Shown here piece by piece: positions 8,892 to 19,879 of a stretch of DNA of 64,000 nt. Position 1 is the stretch's first letter; each line of letters starts with the position of its first letter. A program made the position numbers and the translations under genes. The notes beneath the pieces were generated by a model. It saw nothing but the letters and a program-made list of their open reading frames with translations. It was not told where the DNA came from and did no database searches. Source of the DNA: Trichomonas vaginalis G3 (Eukaryota; Parabasalia; Trichomonadida; Trichomonadidae); contig NC_067204.1 of assembly GCF_026262505.1 (NCBI RefSeq), forward strand, positions 23,343,300 through 23,407,299. The letters are read 5' to 3'.

Positions 8892-11800
8892 ATGCCACGT
8901 AAGCTACGTAAGAATATACGTAAGAGGAAGAGAGCATTGAAACATCCAATAGTAAAACTGACACCACAACAACAGTTGCAACAACAAATATTGAATGACC
9001 CCACTATGTTGCAACAAATGTCAAGCAATCCTATGCTTTTAAACCGAGTTTTTGGTGCACAGAGTGGAGGTTTAAGAGCGGCACTTTTAGCGAAAATGGC
9101 AGGCTATGGTGGAGCTGCAGACGGAACAGCATATAACCCTCAAAGTCAAATGAATTTGAGTTCACTCAAAAATCAAATATCAGATGTCAAAAAGTCAAAC
9201 ATAGACATACAGAAACAAATAGGTGAAAACGAAAAGAAACTAGAATATGACAGACACACAAAGAAACTCAATGAGTTAAACGTAGAGAAAAAGAAGAAAG
9301 AAGAACAACTGAAAGAACTAAGTACAGAGGAATATGCAAAAAAGTGTCAGAAAAAGCAGCAGAAGTAGCAAAAATGGAACAAGATGTCATAAATTTGAAA
9401 AACCATACTACTCAATATAAAATACTGAAAGATGAAGAGATAAAACAAAAAGCCCTGAAGACATATATGGATAGCGATGAGTATAAAAAAGAAGTTGAAG
9501 CAAATGTAAAGGCAGAAAAACTTTTACAGTTGCAAAACCAAACCGTACAGTATGAAAACTTAGCACAAGAAAGTAAAAATAACGACGCAGCCATGCAAAA
9601 GGCAATGAAAAGCGCAGAATATATAAAAGCTAACAATGACTGGTTAGATGCCCAAGCCAACGCTAAAGCAGCCCAACTCATAGGGTCAATAAGGACAAAA
9701 ATACAAGCGGATGAAGACAGTTCAAATGAAACTTTAACAAATGCTGACTTTAAGAACGCCTTCGAAGCTCTTCATAGTAAGGTGAAACAAGTGAACGACT
9801 TCTCATCTGGAAAGAAACTGAAGTCTGAAGGTTTCGACAAAGAGTTAAAAGAAGTAGCACAAAATATGACGAAAATAACAGATGCAGCAACGAGACAGGC
9901 AGTTCAAAGTGCCTATGACTCCGTTAGAGCAACTGTTGTGAAAAGTCAAGAAAAAGAGTTACAACAGACCAAAACAGACCTAGTAAATGCTTTCTTAAAA
10001 ACGAAAAGTCAGGTAGGACATTACGCTGCAGATGGAACATATGTGCCAGCTGGTGGAACTTATATACCACCAAACCCTCCAAGAGAAGCACCTGCACCAG
10101 GACTACCTAGAACATTTACATCGTCACATGGACACAGACACAGGCATGCACAACAACCACCTCCACAACCAGCACAACAACCAACACAACAACCAGCACA
10201 GCAACCAACAGTTCAAAACCCTGCACAACAACAACCACAAACAGAGCAAGGACATAAAAGAAGTAGAGAACAAGGAAACCAAGAATTCTTAAAAATGCTT
10301 AAAGAAGAGTGTGGTTTCCCAGATACTGTTGACTTTAGTGACAGATATAAAGAAGCTATTGGAAAGTTCAAGGATGGAAATACTGACCCGAACCTATTTA
10401 GCTTTATGGCTCAGCACCAAAACGGATATAATCTCAAACCTGGAAAATACAAGCTCGCTAAGGGATATGATTTAATAGCATATCATCCAAATGACATGGA
10501 TGAATTTACTCCGAGATATTTGATGTCAGAGCTAAATGACAATTCAACTTTCGTCATGAAACGCGTAAAAAATAGAGACGGAACGAAAGAACAAAAGCTT
10601 ATGAATGCGGATGACGTAGATAGGGAAATTGTTGAAAACGGTCTCGGAATATATGAAATGCCAGCAGATGAGGTACAAGAAACTCCACAGGAAGAACTAG
10701 TTCAGATACAACCAGACATGGAAGAAATAGTTCAGCAACAACAGCTAGAAGAGCCTGAAGGAAACGAACAAGTCCCTCCTTTGGAAACTAACCTCACAGA
10801 ACTAGATGAAGATTTGGAACAGCCGAAATTCTTGACCCTCAACAAGAGTATGCGGAGAATATGGAATATTTCCAAGAGTCTAAAAAAAATTCGGCTGACA
10901 TAGTAGAAGAATATCGAAAAATGTTTGCCGACATACAAAAGACTCCAGCACCAGATGAAAATATTCAGCATAGAATGGAAGTACTGAAAGAAAATGTACA
11001 CAAATACAACAACCCTTTTTACTTACGAGCATTTAACGTTCAATCTTCGGATGAACTCGGTGAAAATAAAAGGTTAAATTTCAAGAAAACATATAGAAAT
11101 GAAACATTGTTTAAAGTTCATTCAGAACCTAACCAAGATGGAAACAAACCTACTTTTGTTTCTGCAGACGATGGAACTACAATGAGATGGGGTCATAAAG
11201 CTAATCCAGATAGGTGGTTCATAAACTTACAACCTCAATTCCAAGAAGTTGTAGACGCAATGGAAGTCAATGGTGAACCAGATATAGCTGGTATTTTAAG
11301 CGCGGCTTTAATGCCATTGAAAGATATGAAACATGCAGATATTTTGGACCAGTATGAAATGAACATGGCTGATGGAAATATAACACCTGACGTTCTAGAA
11401 CATTTATCTCAAAGAACTACACAGAACCATAGAGATGGTATATTTGGTGAAGAGTTTAGAAAGAAAGTTAGGGAGATAGAAGGAAGAGAACCTATTGTAC
11501 ATGACCTTGCAAACGAAAGTTTACAAAATGTCATAAAAACTTACTTTGCAGACAATGAACCGAGAAGGGATGAATATTTAAGAAAACTCAAATGGACAGT
11601 ACCAAATGAAATGTTAGTATTGAAAAACATGTTCCTTGAAAAATAAAACCAACTACAGAAATAAACGACGCAAGACTGAAAGATTGGGTAAAAGCTTTCC
11701 CATTCACAAAAGATATAGTTGGTAACATGGAAAGAAAACCAGAATGGCTACAAAAACATATATTTGGAAACGAGCTTATTCCATATGGACAGGCACTGTT

Positions 11801-11957
11801 TGAAGAGCTTGAACCGGAAACTCAGGAAAGAGTCATGCAAACAATACGCGAAGACTCAAATACAAACTATGACAAACTCTTTCTAGGATATAGGTTACCT
11901 GAGATGGGCGACCAGAGCCAAAAGGCAAAAGGACATGGGAAATTTGCAACATACTAG
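8892..11957 (+). CDS. Element A part: coiled-coil, Gln/Pro-rich structural block
   Basis: Open segments at 8,892-9,368, 9,344-10,903, 10,861-11,646 and 11,727-11,957. The first opens with a very basic tail (MPRKLRKNIRKRKRALKH), then a Gln-rich stretch and a Lys/Glu coiled coil. The next continues as coiled coil, followed by a His/Gln/Pro-rich linker with repeated QQPAQQPT, then a compact domain rich in aromatic residues. The rest is an acidic to mixed alpha-helical region. The position just before the capsid genes and the composition suggest a large virion or scaffold component, but I recognise no family. Fossil element part; only these parts are reported. Confidence 0.6.
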
Positions 11958-12111
11958 ATGAACATAATGCAAAGATGCAACAACTTCAAGCAGAGGGCAA
12001 TGAAGGAAAAAGAAGAGTTAAAAACTCAGTCAGGAAGAAAGTAAAGCTTGGTCCACGTGGGTTCTATTATGACATATAAATCCAACTATTCTATATTTTT
12101 ACTCATATGAA

Positions 12112-13720
12112 ATGTACGCCGCTCAGAATATAACGCCAACAGTTTTGGATGCTATGAATGGAAATGTTTCCGAATGGTATAACGAATGCGACAATGCCAT
12201 TAGAAGGTCAGAAATAGTTCCTGGAACTTACGAATATACAACTGCTGTTTCTTATGGAAACGTAGGTGAGTTTGGAGAAGGTTCTTCAACAACAGTAGAT
12301 ATTGCTTGCGACAGGTTTCATATTATTTCTATTGACAACTCTTTCTTATACGTGGAACAAGACATTGAAATAAAACCTTCTGCCAAGTTGTCTGACAAGA
12401 AAGGTTGCAATGGAATTTTCTATGTCGGATACCAATATGCTCCAGAAGTTTTCATGGGATATAAGATATATTCTAACTCTGACTTAGTTCAAACAGTAAC
12501 ATGGGCAAACTATGAATGGTTCGCTTTGAGAAACTCAGTACAACCACAAGCTAGAGAACAAACAGACCAGTATGCAACTATTGAGAAAATAAGAAGACTT
12601 GACCCTAACGTTCCAGGAGTTTATGTTAACCTTTCTGGACAAACTGCAGCAGCAGTAACCAAAGTAAAACTGAAACTTAGAGTTCCTTTGTCATCTTTCC
12701 TCATCTTCAGGTTTTTAAGATACTTGCCAAACTGGGCAGGAAAAATTTCTATCGAACTTACTCCAAGCAAAAAATAACTTAGTCATTGCACCAACACAAG
12801 ACCCATTCACTCTTACAGAAGTAGTGGGAACAAATAAAATGTCATTCGCCGACTTTTGCAAAAACAAAGTTGACTTAGACTTTGGTTTCTCAAACCTCAA
12901 CACTGAAGTAAACTATTATTTCAATGCTGCTGGAGATGCTTGGGACCCAGTTAAGTTCACATGCGAACAGTTTGAATGCAAGAGAATAGAAAGCAGACTT
13001 GCAGTCTATATGTTGGACCCAGATATTTCAAATGCTTTAGCTGCCAAATATATTGCAGTTCCACTTATGTTCCCTATACACCAAATATCTGTCAAAGACT
13101 TTGCAGGTGAAGTTGGAAACCAAAGTGCTGACCCAGGTGCAAGAACAGATATTGCCTTAACAACTGCAATGAAACATGCAGATACTATGTTTGTACTGTT
13201 CAGACGAACTATAAATGACTATTCTTGCTTCTACAACCCTGGTATTAAATATCATATAAACATAGATGGCAAATACTATCCAAGAGAAGAATATTCTACA
13301 GTTGAGGATATGAGGTCATACAACTTGACATTAGATGCTATGAACTTTAACAACAACTTCACAACAACCATTAACCCTGAAATGCAAAGTTCTATTATGC
13401 CATATGTGAAAGTATGGACCCATACAGGAGCTCAAAAAACTCAATATACAAATGGAGACCGTTCAAACTTTTGGCTTGGCATTCCATTTGCTGACTCAGA
13501 AGACTTTATGGGTGGTATTTCAACTGTTGGTACAGTTCAAATACAATATACTGGTGACAGAGACGGTCCAGATGAATTGAAAGCAAAGAAGTTTACAAAA
13601 CCAATAGCACTTTTCACGGAAGATGCTCTTTTGAAAATTCGTTCGATGAAACCTGCTGGGGCTCCTCAGATTGGTATAACGACAGCTTCCATCGAGCAGA
13701 TTTTGGCAGCAGGTCAGTAA
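12112..13720 (+). CDS. Element A part: major-capsid-like region
   Basis: Beta-rich sequence with the length (about 500 residues in total) and composition expected of double-jelly-roll major capsid proteins of Polintons and polinton-like viruses. The first segment has VDIACDRFHIISIDNSFLY and ends in a basic FRFLRYLPNW stretch. The second has aromatic, Asn-rich strands such as YNPGIKYHINIDGKYY and a C-terminal half rich in Gly/Asp loops. The assignment rests on overall character, size and neighbours (structural block upstream, helicase and ATPase downstream), not on a unique motif. Fossil element part. Confidence 0.55.
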
Positions 13721-14033
13721 GTTGTTCTTGAACTGACTTCTCTCCGTCAAATATTGACAGTACGCCAGTTTTGACATAGTATTGTATTATAAACTTACCT
13801 TTAGAAATATCGGTCAGTTTTGTTGTTATATTTTTGTCTGCTTCAAGAACTTTCACCATCTCGGTTATACCAACTTTCTTTGCTTTATGAAAATATTTTG
13901 GTTCAGCAAAGACTGCTATTCTATAACATTTTCCATTGTTTGTGTAAAGAACTACTCTGTCAATGAACTTGTATTGTTTGTGTGTGTAAACTTTGTTCTG
14001 CTTCAATTCGAAGAGATACTCAAATACGTCCAT
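13614..14033 (-). CDS. Element A part: small antisense-overlapping protein
   Basis: A 139-codon frame starting MDVFEYLFELKQNKVYTHK. It is mixed alpha/beta with many aromatic and Lys residues, and its last third overlaps the 3' end of the capsid-like region on the other strand. It is divergent from the gene that starts 18 bp away at 14,052, so the two may share a short promoter. The family is not recognised. Fossil element part. Confidence 0.5.
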   Translation of the reverse strand: MDVFEYLFELKQNKVYTHKQYKFIDRVVLYTNNGKCYRIAVFAEPKYFHKAKKVGITEMVKVLEADKNITTKLTDISKGKFIIQYYVKTGVLSIFDGEKSVQEQLTDLLPKSARWKLSLYQSEEPQQVSSNEFSKEHLP

Positions 14034-14051
14034 CTTTTTATTCTAAGTAAA

Positions 14052-14633
14052 ATGTCATTTCCGAAAAATAGAAGCGTAAGTGTTTCAAAAGGTTTAATGG
14101 CGATGGCAGATGTGAAGTTAAATTCACCAACTCAAACAAACAGTCAAAGTGTTGTTGTCAATGTCAAAGAAAGAGATGTTGAAGTGGGGAAACCATACGA
14201 AGACGAAGATGGTATAACAATTGTTCCTGTAAAAGAACAACCAACATACCCTGAAGTTAGCAGAGACTTAAGTTCTGTTGCAGATATTCGAAACGACTAC
14301 CAACAACTGAAAAACAAACTTCAAACTCAGGAGAAGATTTGTCAAGCTTTAGGTATAATGTTAAACTTGGTCGAACACAACCCTGTAAAAGTGAACTCAT
14401 ATGTCATTGCACCTCATGAAGTTTTGAAAGAACTATTGAAACTTTTGACAGAGGCAGACGATATAAACATCAAAGAAATAGAACCCGACGTTAGTTGCTG
14501 TGGTGTTTCATATAATGTCATTGACAAGATATACGTTATGAAAGGAGGTGAAACGTTGAACTTAAAATATAGTTTCCCAGACGTTATAAAAATATTTGAC
14601 GACCACAACATTTCATTAAAATTTATTTGCTAA
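14052..14633 (+). CDS. Element A part: unknown 193-residue protein
   Basis: I start it at the Met of MSFPKNRSVSVSKGLMAMAD because the longer upstream frame overlaps the divergent gene and is low in protein-like sequence. It has a Gln/Asn-rich N-terminal third, a short coiled coil (IRNDYQQLKNKLQTQEK) and a C-terminal domain with a CC pair (SCCGVSYNVIDKIYVM). The family is not recognised. It is placed between the capsid-like region and a second beta-rich block. Fossil element part. Confidence 0.6.
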   Translation: MSFPKNRSVSVSKGLMAMADVKLNSPTQTNSQSVVVNVKERDVEVGKPYEDEDGITIVPVKEQPTYPEVSRDLSSVADIRNDYQQLKNKLQTQEKICQALGIMLNLVEHNPVKVNSYVIAPHEVLKELLKLLTEADDINIKEIEPDVSCCGVSYNVIDKIYVMKGGETLNLKYSFPDVIKIFDDHNISLKFIC

Positions 14634-14637
14634 GTAA

Positions 14638-15435
14638 ATGGCAGAAGACATAATGGTTTATACTATTACGACTAAAAACCCTGAGTCATATAATTCTATA
14701 ACAACAAACTTACAAAGTCCTCAAGGACGATATTGTAAACTAACCTAAACACAATGACGACTAAAGCCTGTTTTGCTCTTTTGACACCAGAAGACTTTAT
14801 TGTTGTGAATGGTAAAAAATACTCCTTTGAAGATACTTACTCAGATATACCACCAACAGGTTTTGTTGACTTATTTAATACTTTAAGGACGGATGTAACA
14901 TGTGCTGCAACTAGAGCAGGTTTCATTATGTTTGGATGTCCGACTGAGTTTACTATAAACAATATGAGCTATAATACAAAAACTTATTTCTGGTTTTTAC
15001 TACCAACAGTTTCCTATAACAGGAAAAGGTGTCATACAAGGAATGTCTATTCCATTGACATTAAGCACACCAATCTTATATATTGTTTCAAACTTAGGTT
15101 CAAAGTGTTATTCGAATGTCGACAGAAACTATTATGACCAAAAGATACTTATGCGTATAAACAATACTTTCTCTGCTGGTTTGCCTATTGTTCATTCGAA
15201 TGCAGAATTTTCAACCTTAGTGAACTCAAACACTTTGGCAAGTATAACGTTGACATTAGTTGACGCAAACTTTGTTCCTGTAAAACTTTTATGTCCTATG
15301 TATTTGTCAATGACGGCAGAAAGTTTCGAATTGGAAGATGCAACTGGTGAAAGTATTGTATTACAAGAACAACTTCAACAACAAATAGCTCAAGAACAAC
15401 AAATGCAACAAATGCAACAACAAAGTCAAGAATAA
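14638..15435 (+). CDS. Element A part: candidate penton/minor capsid region
   Basis: Beta-rich open segments (14,638-14,748; 14,754-15,137; 15,043-15,435). They show alternating hydrophobic strands such as ASITLTLVDANFVPVKLLC and a Gln-rich C-terminal end. The total, about 265 residues, and the place next to the capsid-like region suit a single-jelly-roll penton protein. That is an inference; no diagnostic motif is visible. Fossil element part. Confidence 0.4.
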
Positions 15436-15463
15436 AAAAAATATTTTTTTTTATTTTATAAAA

Positions 15464-16698
15464 ATGTACAGAATAGATGTTTCAGATTTTTATGACTTCC
15501 AAGCATTCAGAAATATGTGTCCATTTCGAGACTATAACAAAGCAGTCGAGAATTTGAAACGTTTAGTCATTTATGTTGACTCTGCCCCAGAATGTTATGT
15601 CATGAAAGAATGGGATGTTGTCTTTAACAAACCAAGAGCAACAATAGTTTCAGAACAAGAATGTAGACAGAAACTTAAGAAATAAAAGTCGTACAAGTTG
15701 GCATGAAGATGTTAGATGCTTGGGATATCTTATTGTCAAAACTTGAAGATTTTTCAGTTCGTGGTATAAAGTTCTATACACCATCTCCAAACTTCTATTC
15801 TATCTTCACTGGATATAAATACGAACAAGTAGAATGGAAAGAAAATGTTATAGAAGCTTGGTTAGACCATGTCAAAGAAATTATATGCAATGGAAACGAA
15901 AGAGTCTATGAGTATATCTTATGTTGGTTTGCAAACATCTTACAACATCCAAGTGCTAAAAATGAAACTGCTCTCATTGTAATTGGAAAACAAGGAACAG
16001 GTAAGAACACTTTCTTTACAGATATCTTGTGCAAACTGTTAGAGGGCTATTCGAATCCGAATATGACAAACTTAGAAAACATCTGCGGTAAATTTAACTC
16101 TTCAATTGAGAATATGAAACTTATAGTTTGCAATGAACTTCAAAGTATAGATACAACAAAAGTTTTGAACTCAGATGCTTTGAAGAGTCTTATAACAGAC
16201 AAAGTTGGAGTTGTTGAAAGAAAGTATAAAGACCAAAGAGTTTGTGAAAATGTTGCAAATTTCATTATGGTTTCAAACAATGCCGTTCCGATGAAGTTAG
16301 AAAGTTCTGACAGAAGATATGTAGTTGTCAGAACGTCAGATTCTCATATGCAAGATACAGAATATTTTGACGACTTAGCAGAAACTTTGACACCTAACTT
16401 TTACAACCACTTGTTCTCATATTTCATGACATTAGATATTTCAAAGTTCAATCCAAGACAAATTCCACATACCGAAGAAAGACAAACGTTGTTAGAAGCA
16501 AACAAGAGTGTATATGAACTGTTTATAGATGAGACTAACTTTGAGTGTTTAGATGAAAGGTCATTGTACGATTCATATAAACAGTATTGTCAAGAGTATG
16601 GTTATATGGCAGCGTCTAAACGAACATTCTTGGCAAATGTCAAAAGTCTTTTAGATGTTCAGAACGGCGTATATACAAAGAAAAATTTTTCTGAGTAA
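15464..16698 (+). CDS. Element A part: superfamily 3 helicase
   Basis: Segments 15,464-15,685 (N-terminal region) and 15,703-16,698 (331 codons). The second has SF3 helicase motifs in order: Walker A GKQGTGKN at residues 95-102, a Walker B-like hydrophobic strand with acid LIVCNE at 139-144, motif C FIMVSNN at 186-192 and a downstream SDRRYVVVR that may supply the arginine finger. SF3 helicases unwind replication origins in small and mid-size DNA viruses, virophages and polinton-like viruses. Element B carries a clear relative. An AT palindrome-like spacer (A-run, TATT, T-run) lies directly upstream. Fossil element part. Confidence 0.8.
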
Positions 16699-16735
16699 AT
16701 TTTAAAAAAAAATATTTTTTTATCCGATAGAAAAG

Positions 16736-17155
16736 ATGACGAAATATATTTCAGTCAACAAATATATGTCAGGACTTAAAGAAGAACTAGACCCATTCGC
16801 TTATTTGAATGTTTACTTCTACCATTTTGAAAAGTCTACATTTGACAAAGTTTGGAACATCGAACCAGTTAAGTTTGCTATTGTGACTAAAAATGGTGCG
16901 AAATTTGAAGACTTAGACATAGAAGGTTTGTTAGCAGTCAAAGAAAATTTTGACAGAAGGTTCTCAAACCTTAAAGAAGGCAAAGCATACAAACTTGTTA
17001 TACCTTATGAACCAAAGAAGACAGACGACTATGAATATTATGAGTCTAAGATAGTTGAAGTTCAAGGTAAGTTGGGTAAAAAGATTTTAGAGTCTAAGCC
17101 AGTGTTTGCTCCTAAAGAGGAAGAGAACATTGACATTGACCCAGAAATGTTCTAA
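16736..17155 (+). CDS. Element A part: unknown 139-residue protein
   Basis: Starts MTKYISVNKYMSGLKEELDP. It is acidic and rich in Lys and aromatic residues, with a likely alpha/beta fold and an acidic end (EENIDIDPEMF). It follows the helicase after an AT-rich spacer (16,699-16,735) that repeats the A-run/TATT/T-run motif. It converges on the minus-strand Lys-rich gene that ends about 20 bp away. No family recognised. Fossil element part. Confidence 0.6.
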   Translation: MTKYISVNKYMSGLKEELDPFAYLNVYFYHFEKSTFDKVWNIEPVKFAIVTKNGAKFEDLDIEGLLAVKENFDRRFSNLKEGKAYKLVIPYEPKKTDDYEYYESKIVEVQGKLGKKILESKPVFAPKEEENIDIDPEMF

Positions 17156-17173
17156 AAATAAAATTTTATTTTT

Positions 17174-17628
17174 ACATGTCAAATTTCTTTTTCTCTGGAA
17201 CTGGTTCAGGTTCTTTCTTCTCTTCTACTTTCTTCTCTTTCTTTTCTCTCTTCTTCTTCTTCTTCTCTGGTGGAGTTATGTCAAACTTCTCAGAACCATA
17301 TTTTTGTAAAAGGTCTTTGTCCTTTAATAGCTCTTCTATTCTGTTTTTCTATTTCATCTTCAAGAACAGCGCATGTGTCTTCTTTGCATTCTAAGAACTT
17401 TTGTTGGACTTCATCTTTCCAATCGGCGTCATCTCTGTCAACAAGTCTGTCATTGACAAATTTTAAGACTGCTCTTTGTAATGTTTTATGGTTCTTGTCA
17501 TATTCCCAGAAACAGAACTTTAGAAACAAATTCACCTTTTCTTGTTTACACTATGTAAGATTTTATGGTCGACAGATGTTTTGCTGTCAAAAGCTTGTCT
17601 CGAATATAGATAGCGAAATCGCTAGACA
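17174..17628 (-). CDS. Element A part: small gene with Lys-rich C-terminus
   Basis: Minus-strand segments: an N-terminal piece beginning MSSDFAIYIRDKLLTAK near 17,628, a helical Lys/Asp-rich middle (17,290-17,535) and a strongly basic KKKKREKKEKK-type end near 17,174. It is divergent from the ATPase-like gene (start 17,667), with an AT-rich spacer of about 40 bp that may be a shared promoter. Possibly a DNA- or core-binding protein, on charge alone. Fossil element part. Confidence 0.45.
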
Positions 17629-17666
17629 TTTTCAAAAAGATAAAAATTTTAATTTTTCTAAAAAAT

Positions 17667-18541
17667 ATGTTAGAAAAAAAGTTTGCTGACATTGACAAGA
17701 AATTTGAGAATGTTTTAAACAAGAACAAGAGGAAGTTAGAAAATGCTCAGATAAAGCCTATACATGACAAGTTCTTATTTGCTCAGAATGGTATAACAGG
17801 TCTAATCGCACCACCTGGGTTCGGGTAAGACTTTCACTTATCTTAAAATGGCTGCACAACAACAAGAACTAGATGAGAAGAACCCATTCTATGAGTTAGT
17901 AGTCATTTGTAGTACTTCTGGTCAATTTGACCAAACCGTCAATTCGTTCAAAGATATTATAAAGAAGTCTAAGTTAGTATTATAAAAGACTCTGAGTTGT
18001 TAGATTGGATAAAGAAGTACCAAAGAAGAGTTTTGAAGTACAATGCTATAAATGAGTATGTCAATTCTAAGTTTAAAAGACCCAAATGAGGAAATGCAGA
18101 GAATATTAGAGAAGAAACACTTCAGAAACAAACAGAAAGAGATAGAATACATTTCGAAGAATTGCAATCTTACGATTGGAAGACATACCCTCATAGGTGT
18201 CTTTTATCTTAGATGACTTTGCTTCTCATCCTTTGTTAAAGAACAGAGAACAAGACATGTGTCGAATTCTTAAGAAGCTCAGACACTTTCAACATCTCTG
18301 TTGTCATTTGTGTACAGACAGCAAAGAGTTTAAGTAAGGATGTTAAAAGAATACTTACTGACATTGTACTTTTCCCTGGATTGTCCGAAGACGATTTCAT
18401 GGAACTTATGAAAGAGTCCATGGCAGGTAAGTTTGACAGACATGAACTATGGGAGAAGTACAAAGTCATACAAGACCCTCATACTTCTTTCAGAATTCAC
18501 ATCTACGCGAACAAAGTTCAAATTGTAAAAAGTCAAGCTTG
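17667..18541 (+). CDS. Element A part: packaging-ATPase-like gene
   Basis: Begins MLEKKFADIDKKFENVLNK. A short coiled-coil N-terminus is followed by a P-loop region (GLIAPP then GKT), a hydrophobic strand LVVICSTSGQFDQ and, further on, a Walker B-like IFLDDFASHP-type strand and an SVVICVQTAKSLSKDVKR-type sensor stretch. Gene size, early P-loop and context match A32-like (FtsK/HerA) genome-packaging ATPases of Polintons and related viruses. The host-like alternative is a generic P-loop NTPase. Fossil element part; it shows breaks. Confidence 0.6.
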
Positions 18542-18654
18542 AAAAATAAAGAGTTCATCTACTCTACTTGTTTGAAGTTGTCAAAATACTCTGTTATTTT
18601 TCACGATTTTCATGAGTTTTGGCTACCCCTGTAAAAGTCGGTCTAGAGAAATTT

Positions 18655-18745
18655 CATGAAATTTGGTCATTTTTCAGCAAAAATATATTTTAGGTGAAGA
18701 GGTGAAATCTCACCTCTTTTTTCACCTGTTTTTCACCTCAGTTAT
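18655..18745. terminator. Palindromic spacer unit between convergent genes
   Basis: Contains aaaatatattttaggtgaag, then a near-palindrome aggtgaagaggtgaaatct / cacctcttttttcacct. It lies exactly between the plus-strand ATPase-like gene and the minus-strand gene that ends at 18,747, which suits a bidirectional terminator or 3'-end signal. The same unit recurs at about 21,650, 21,800, 22,900, 51,120, 53,225, 53,830, 54,520 and 57,735. Confidence 0.55.
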
Positions 18746-18746
18746 T

Positions 18747-19300
18747 TTATAAGCGTTTCACATGAATTGTATGATGTATATTTGAAATCCTAAACAATTT
18801 CGTAGCTTCTATTTCTTCTGTCAGTACATCGAATGTTTTAACGATACCGAAAGTTTCTTTATACTTCTTCTTGACGTCAGATAGAAGGAAATCGTCAGCA
18901 GTTGGATAGTTTTTGTTCAGAAATGCTAACATGTTCATTTTATCTTCTTGCTGGTTTCTCTACTTCTTTCTTTAAGTCAGCATAGTCGTTTCGCATACGT
19001 TCTATCTCTTTGACGGAGTAGTTATATTTCCTCATTGCTGCTTTTACATTTTGAACATTGCGGGTTCATTTTAGCATTGTACATTGAAACCTTACCTGCT
19101 AAAACAACTAAGGCGTTCAATTGCTCTCTTTAACTCAAAAGCTTGCGGGTCTTATTTGTTCATTCCATATCTTACCTCTTCTATCTTTATCTCTTATCTG
19201 CCATACACATTTTGCAACTAACGAAACAAAGTTGTCGTAGGTCTTAAACTCCCCAGATTTGTATATGTCAGAGATTTCTTATATACCATTTGCGTGTTAG
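18747..19300 (-). CDS. Element A part: small minus-strand genes
   Basis: The clearest piece is 18,747-18,938, starting MNMLAFLNKNYPTADDFLL and rich in Lys and aromatic residues. Upstream on the same strand is a helical, charged stretch with a CxxC pair (NPQCSKCKS-like) near 19,070, then another helical region. Families are not recognised. Sequence quality falls off toward 19,300, where the mirror symmetry ends. Fossil element part. Confidence 0.4.
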
Positions 19301-19879
19301 GAGTTGGGTGTGAGAATTTCAATTTAATTCTCGTCGAGCGCAACAACAGATGTCAGAATAAATTCCCACTTGTCTTTTTGCCAACATAGATTGTGTATTT
19401 TAGACCGAACTTGGCATTTTGCAGGAAGTACCGGTCACTATCAAGGTTTCACAAGGGTTGAAATGTTGTCACAAACTGTTGAGTACGAGTGTGAGTAAAA
19501 ACATAAAGAAAAGATGAAGTTAAAACGTTAAGGTTTTTACTGAATTGGTTGATGTCGCCTTGGGTTAACTAAGAAACGGCGGTCCTGAGAGTGGAACAAG
19601 TAGCGCATCACATCATAGAGCAATTACTAGTACTACAAACATTCGTCGGATTGGACTTCTCTGTTTTGGAAGTCGTATGCTCGGGCGTTTGCAAGGACAC
19701 TTGAGAAGAGTTGTTTCTTTCTCCTTTATGTCGTCGAAAGGAGTGGTTTTTCTGTATTTGAAATTTGGATTTCCGGTTTCAATTTTCGAATTTATCAGCG
19801 CCCTCTTCCAGAAACAGAAGTCCGAGGGACTTGTTGGATTTGTCTTGCCCAAGTATGCATTAACAACTTATTATCTCTT

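Larger units (their letters stand above)
7874..19300 (+). mobile_element. Virus-like element A (Polinton/Maverick or polinton-like virus), clean arm
   Basis: Polinton-like element. Its left edge is placed at the terminal tandem arrays; the right edge is not in clean sequence. Parts in order are the terminal arrays, a coiled-coil/Gln-Pro-rich structural block, a capsid-like region, several small genes on both strands, an SF3 helicase, a packaging-ATPase-like gene and further small genes toward the centre of the palindrome. No type B DNA polymerase, integrase or adenain-like protease was recognised, so it may be a polinton-like virus rather than a classical Polinton, or those genes may lie beyond the fold. 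It is broken but young-looking, with roughly five to ten breaks in the clean arm. It is mirrored, with heavy noise, at 22,290-33,960. Confidence 0.8.
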
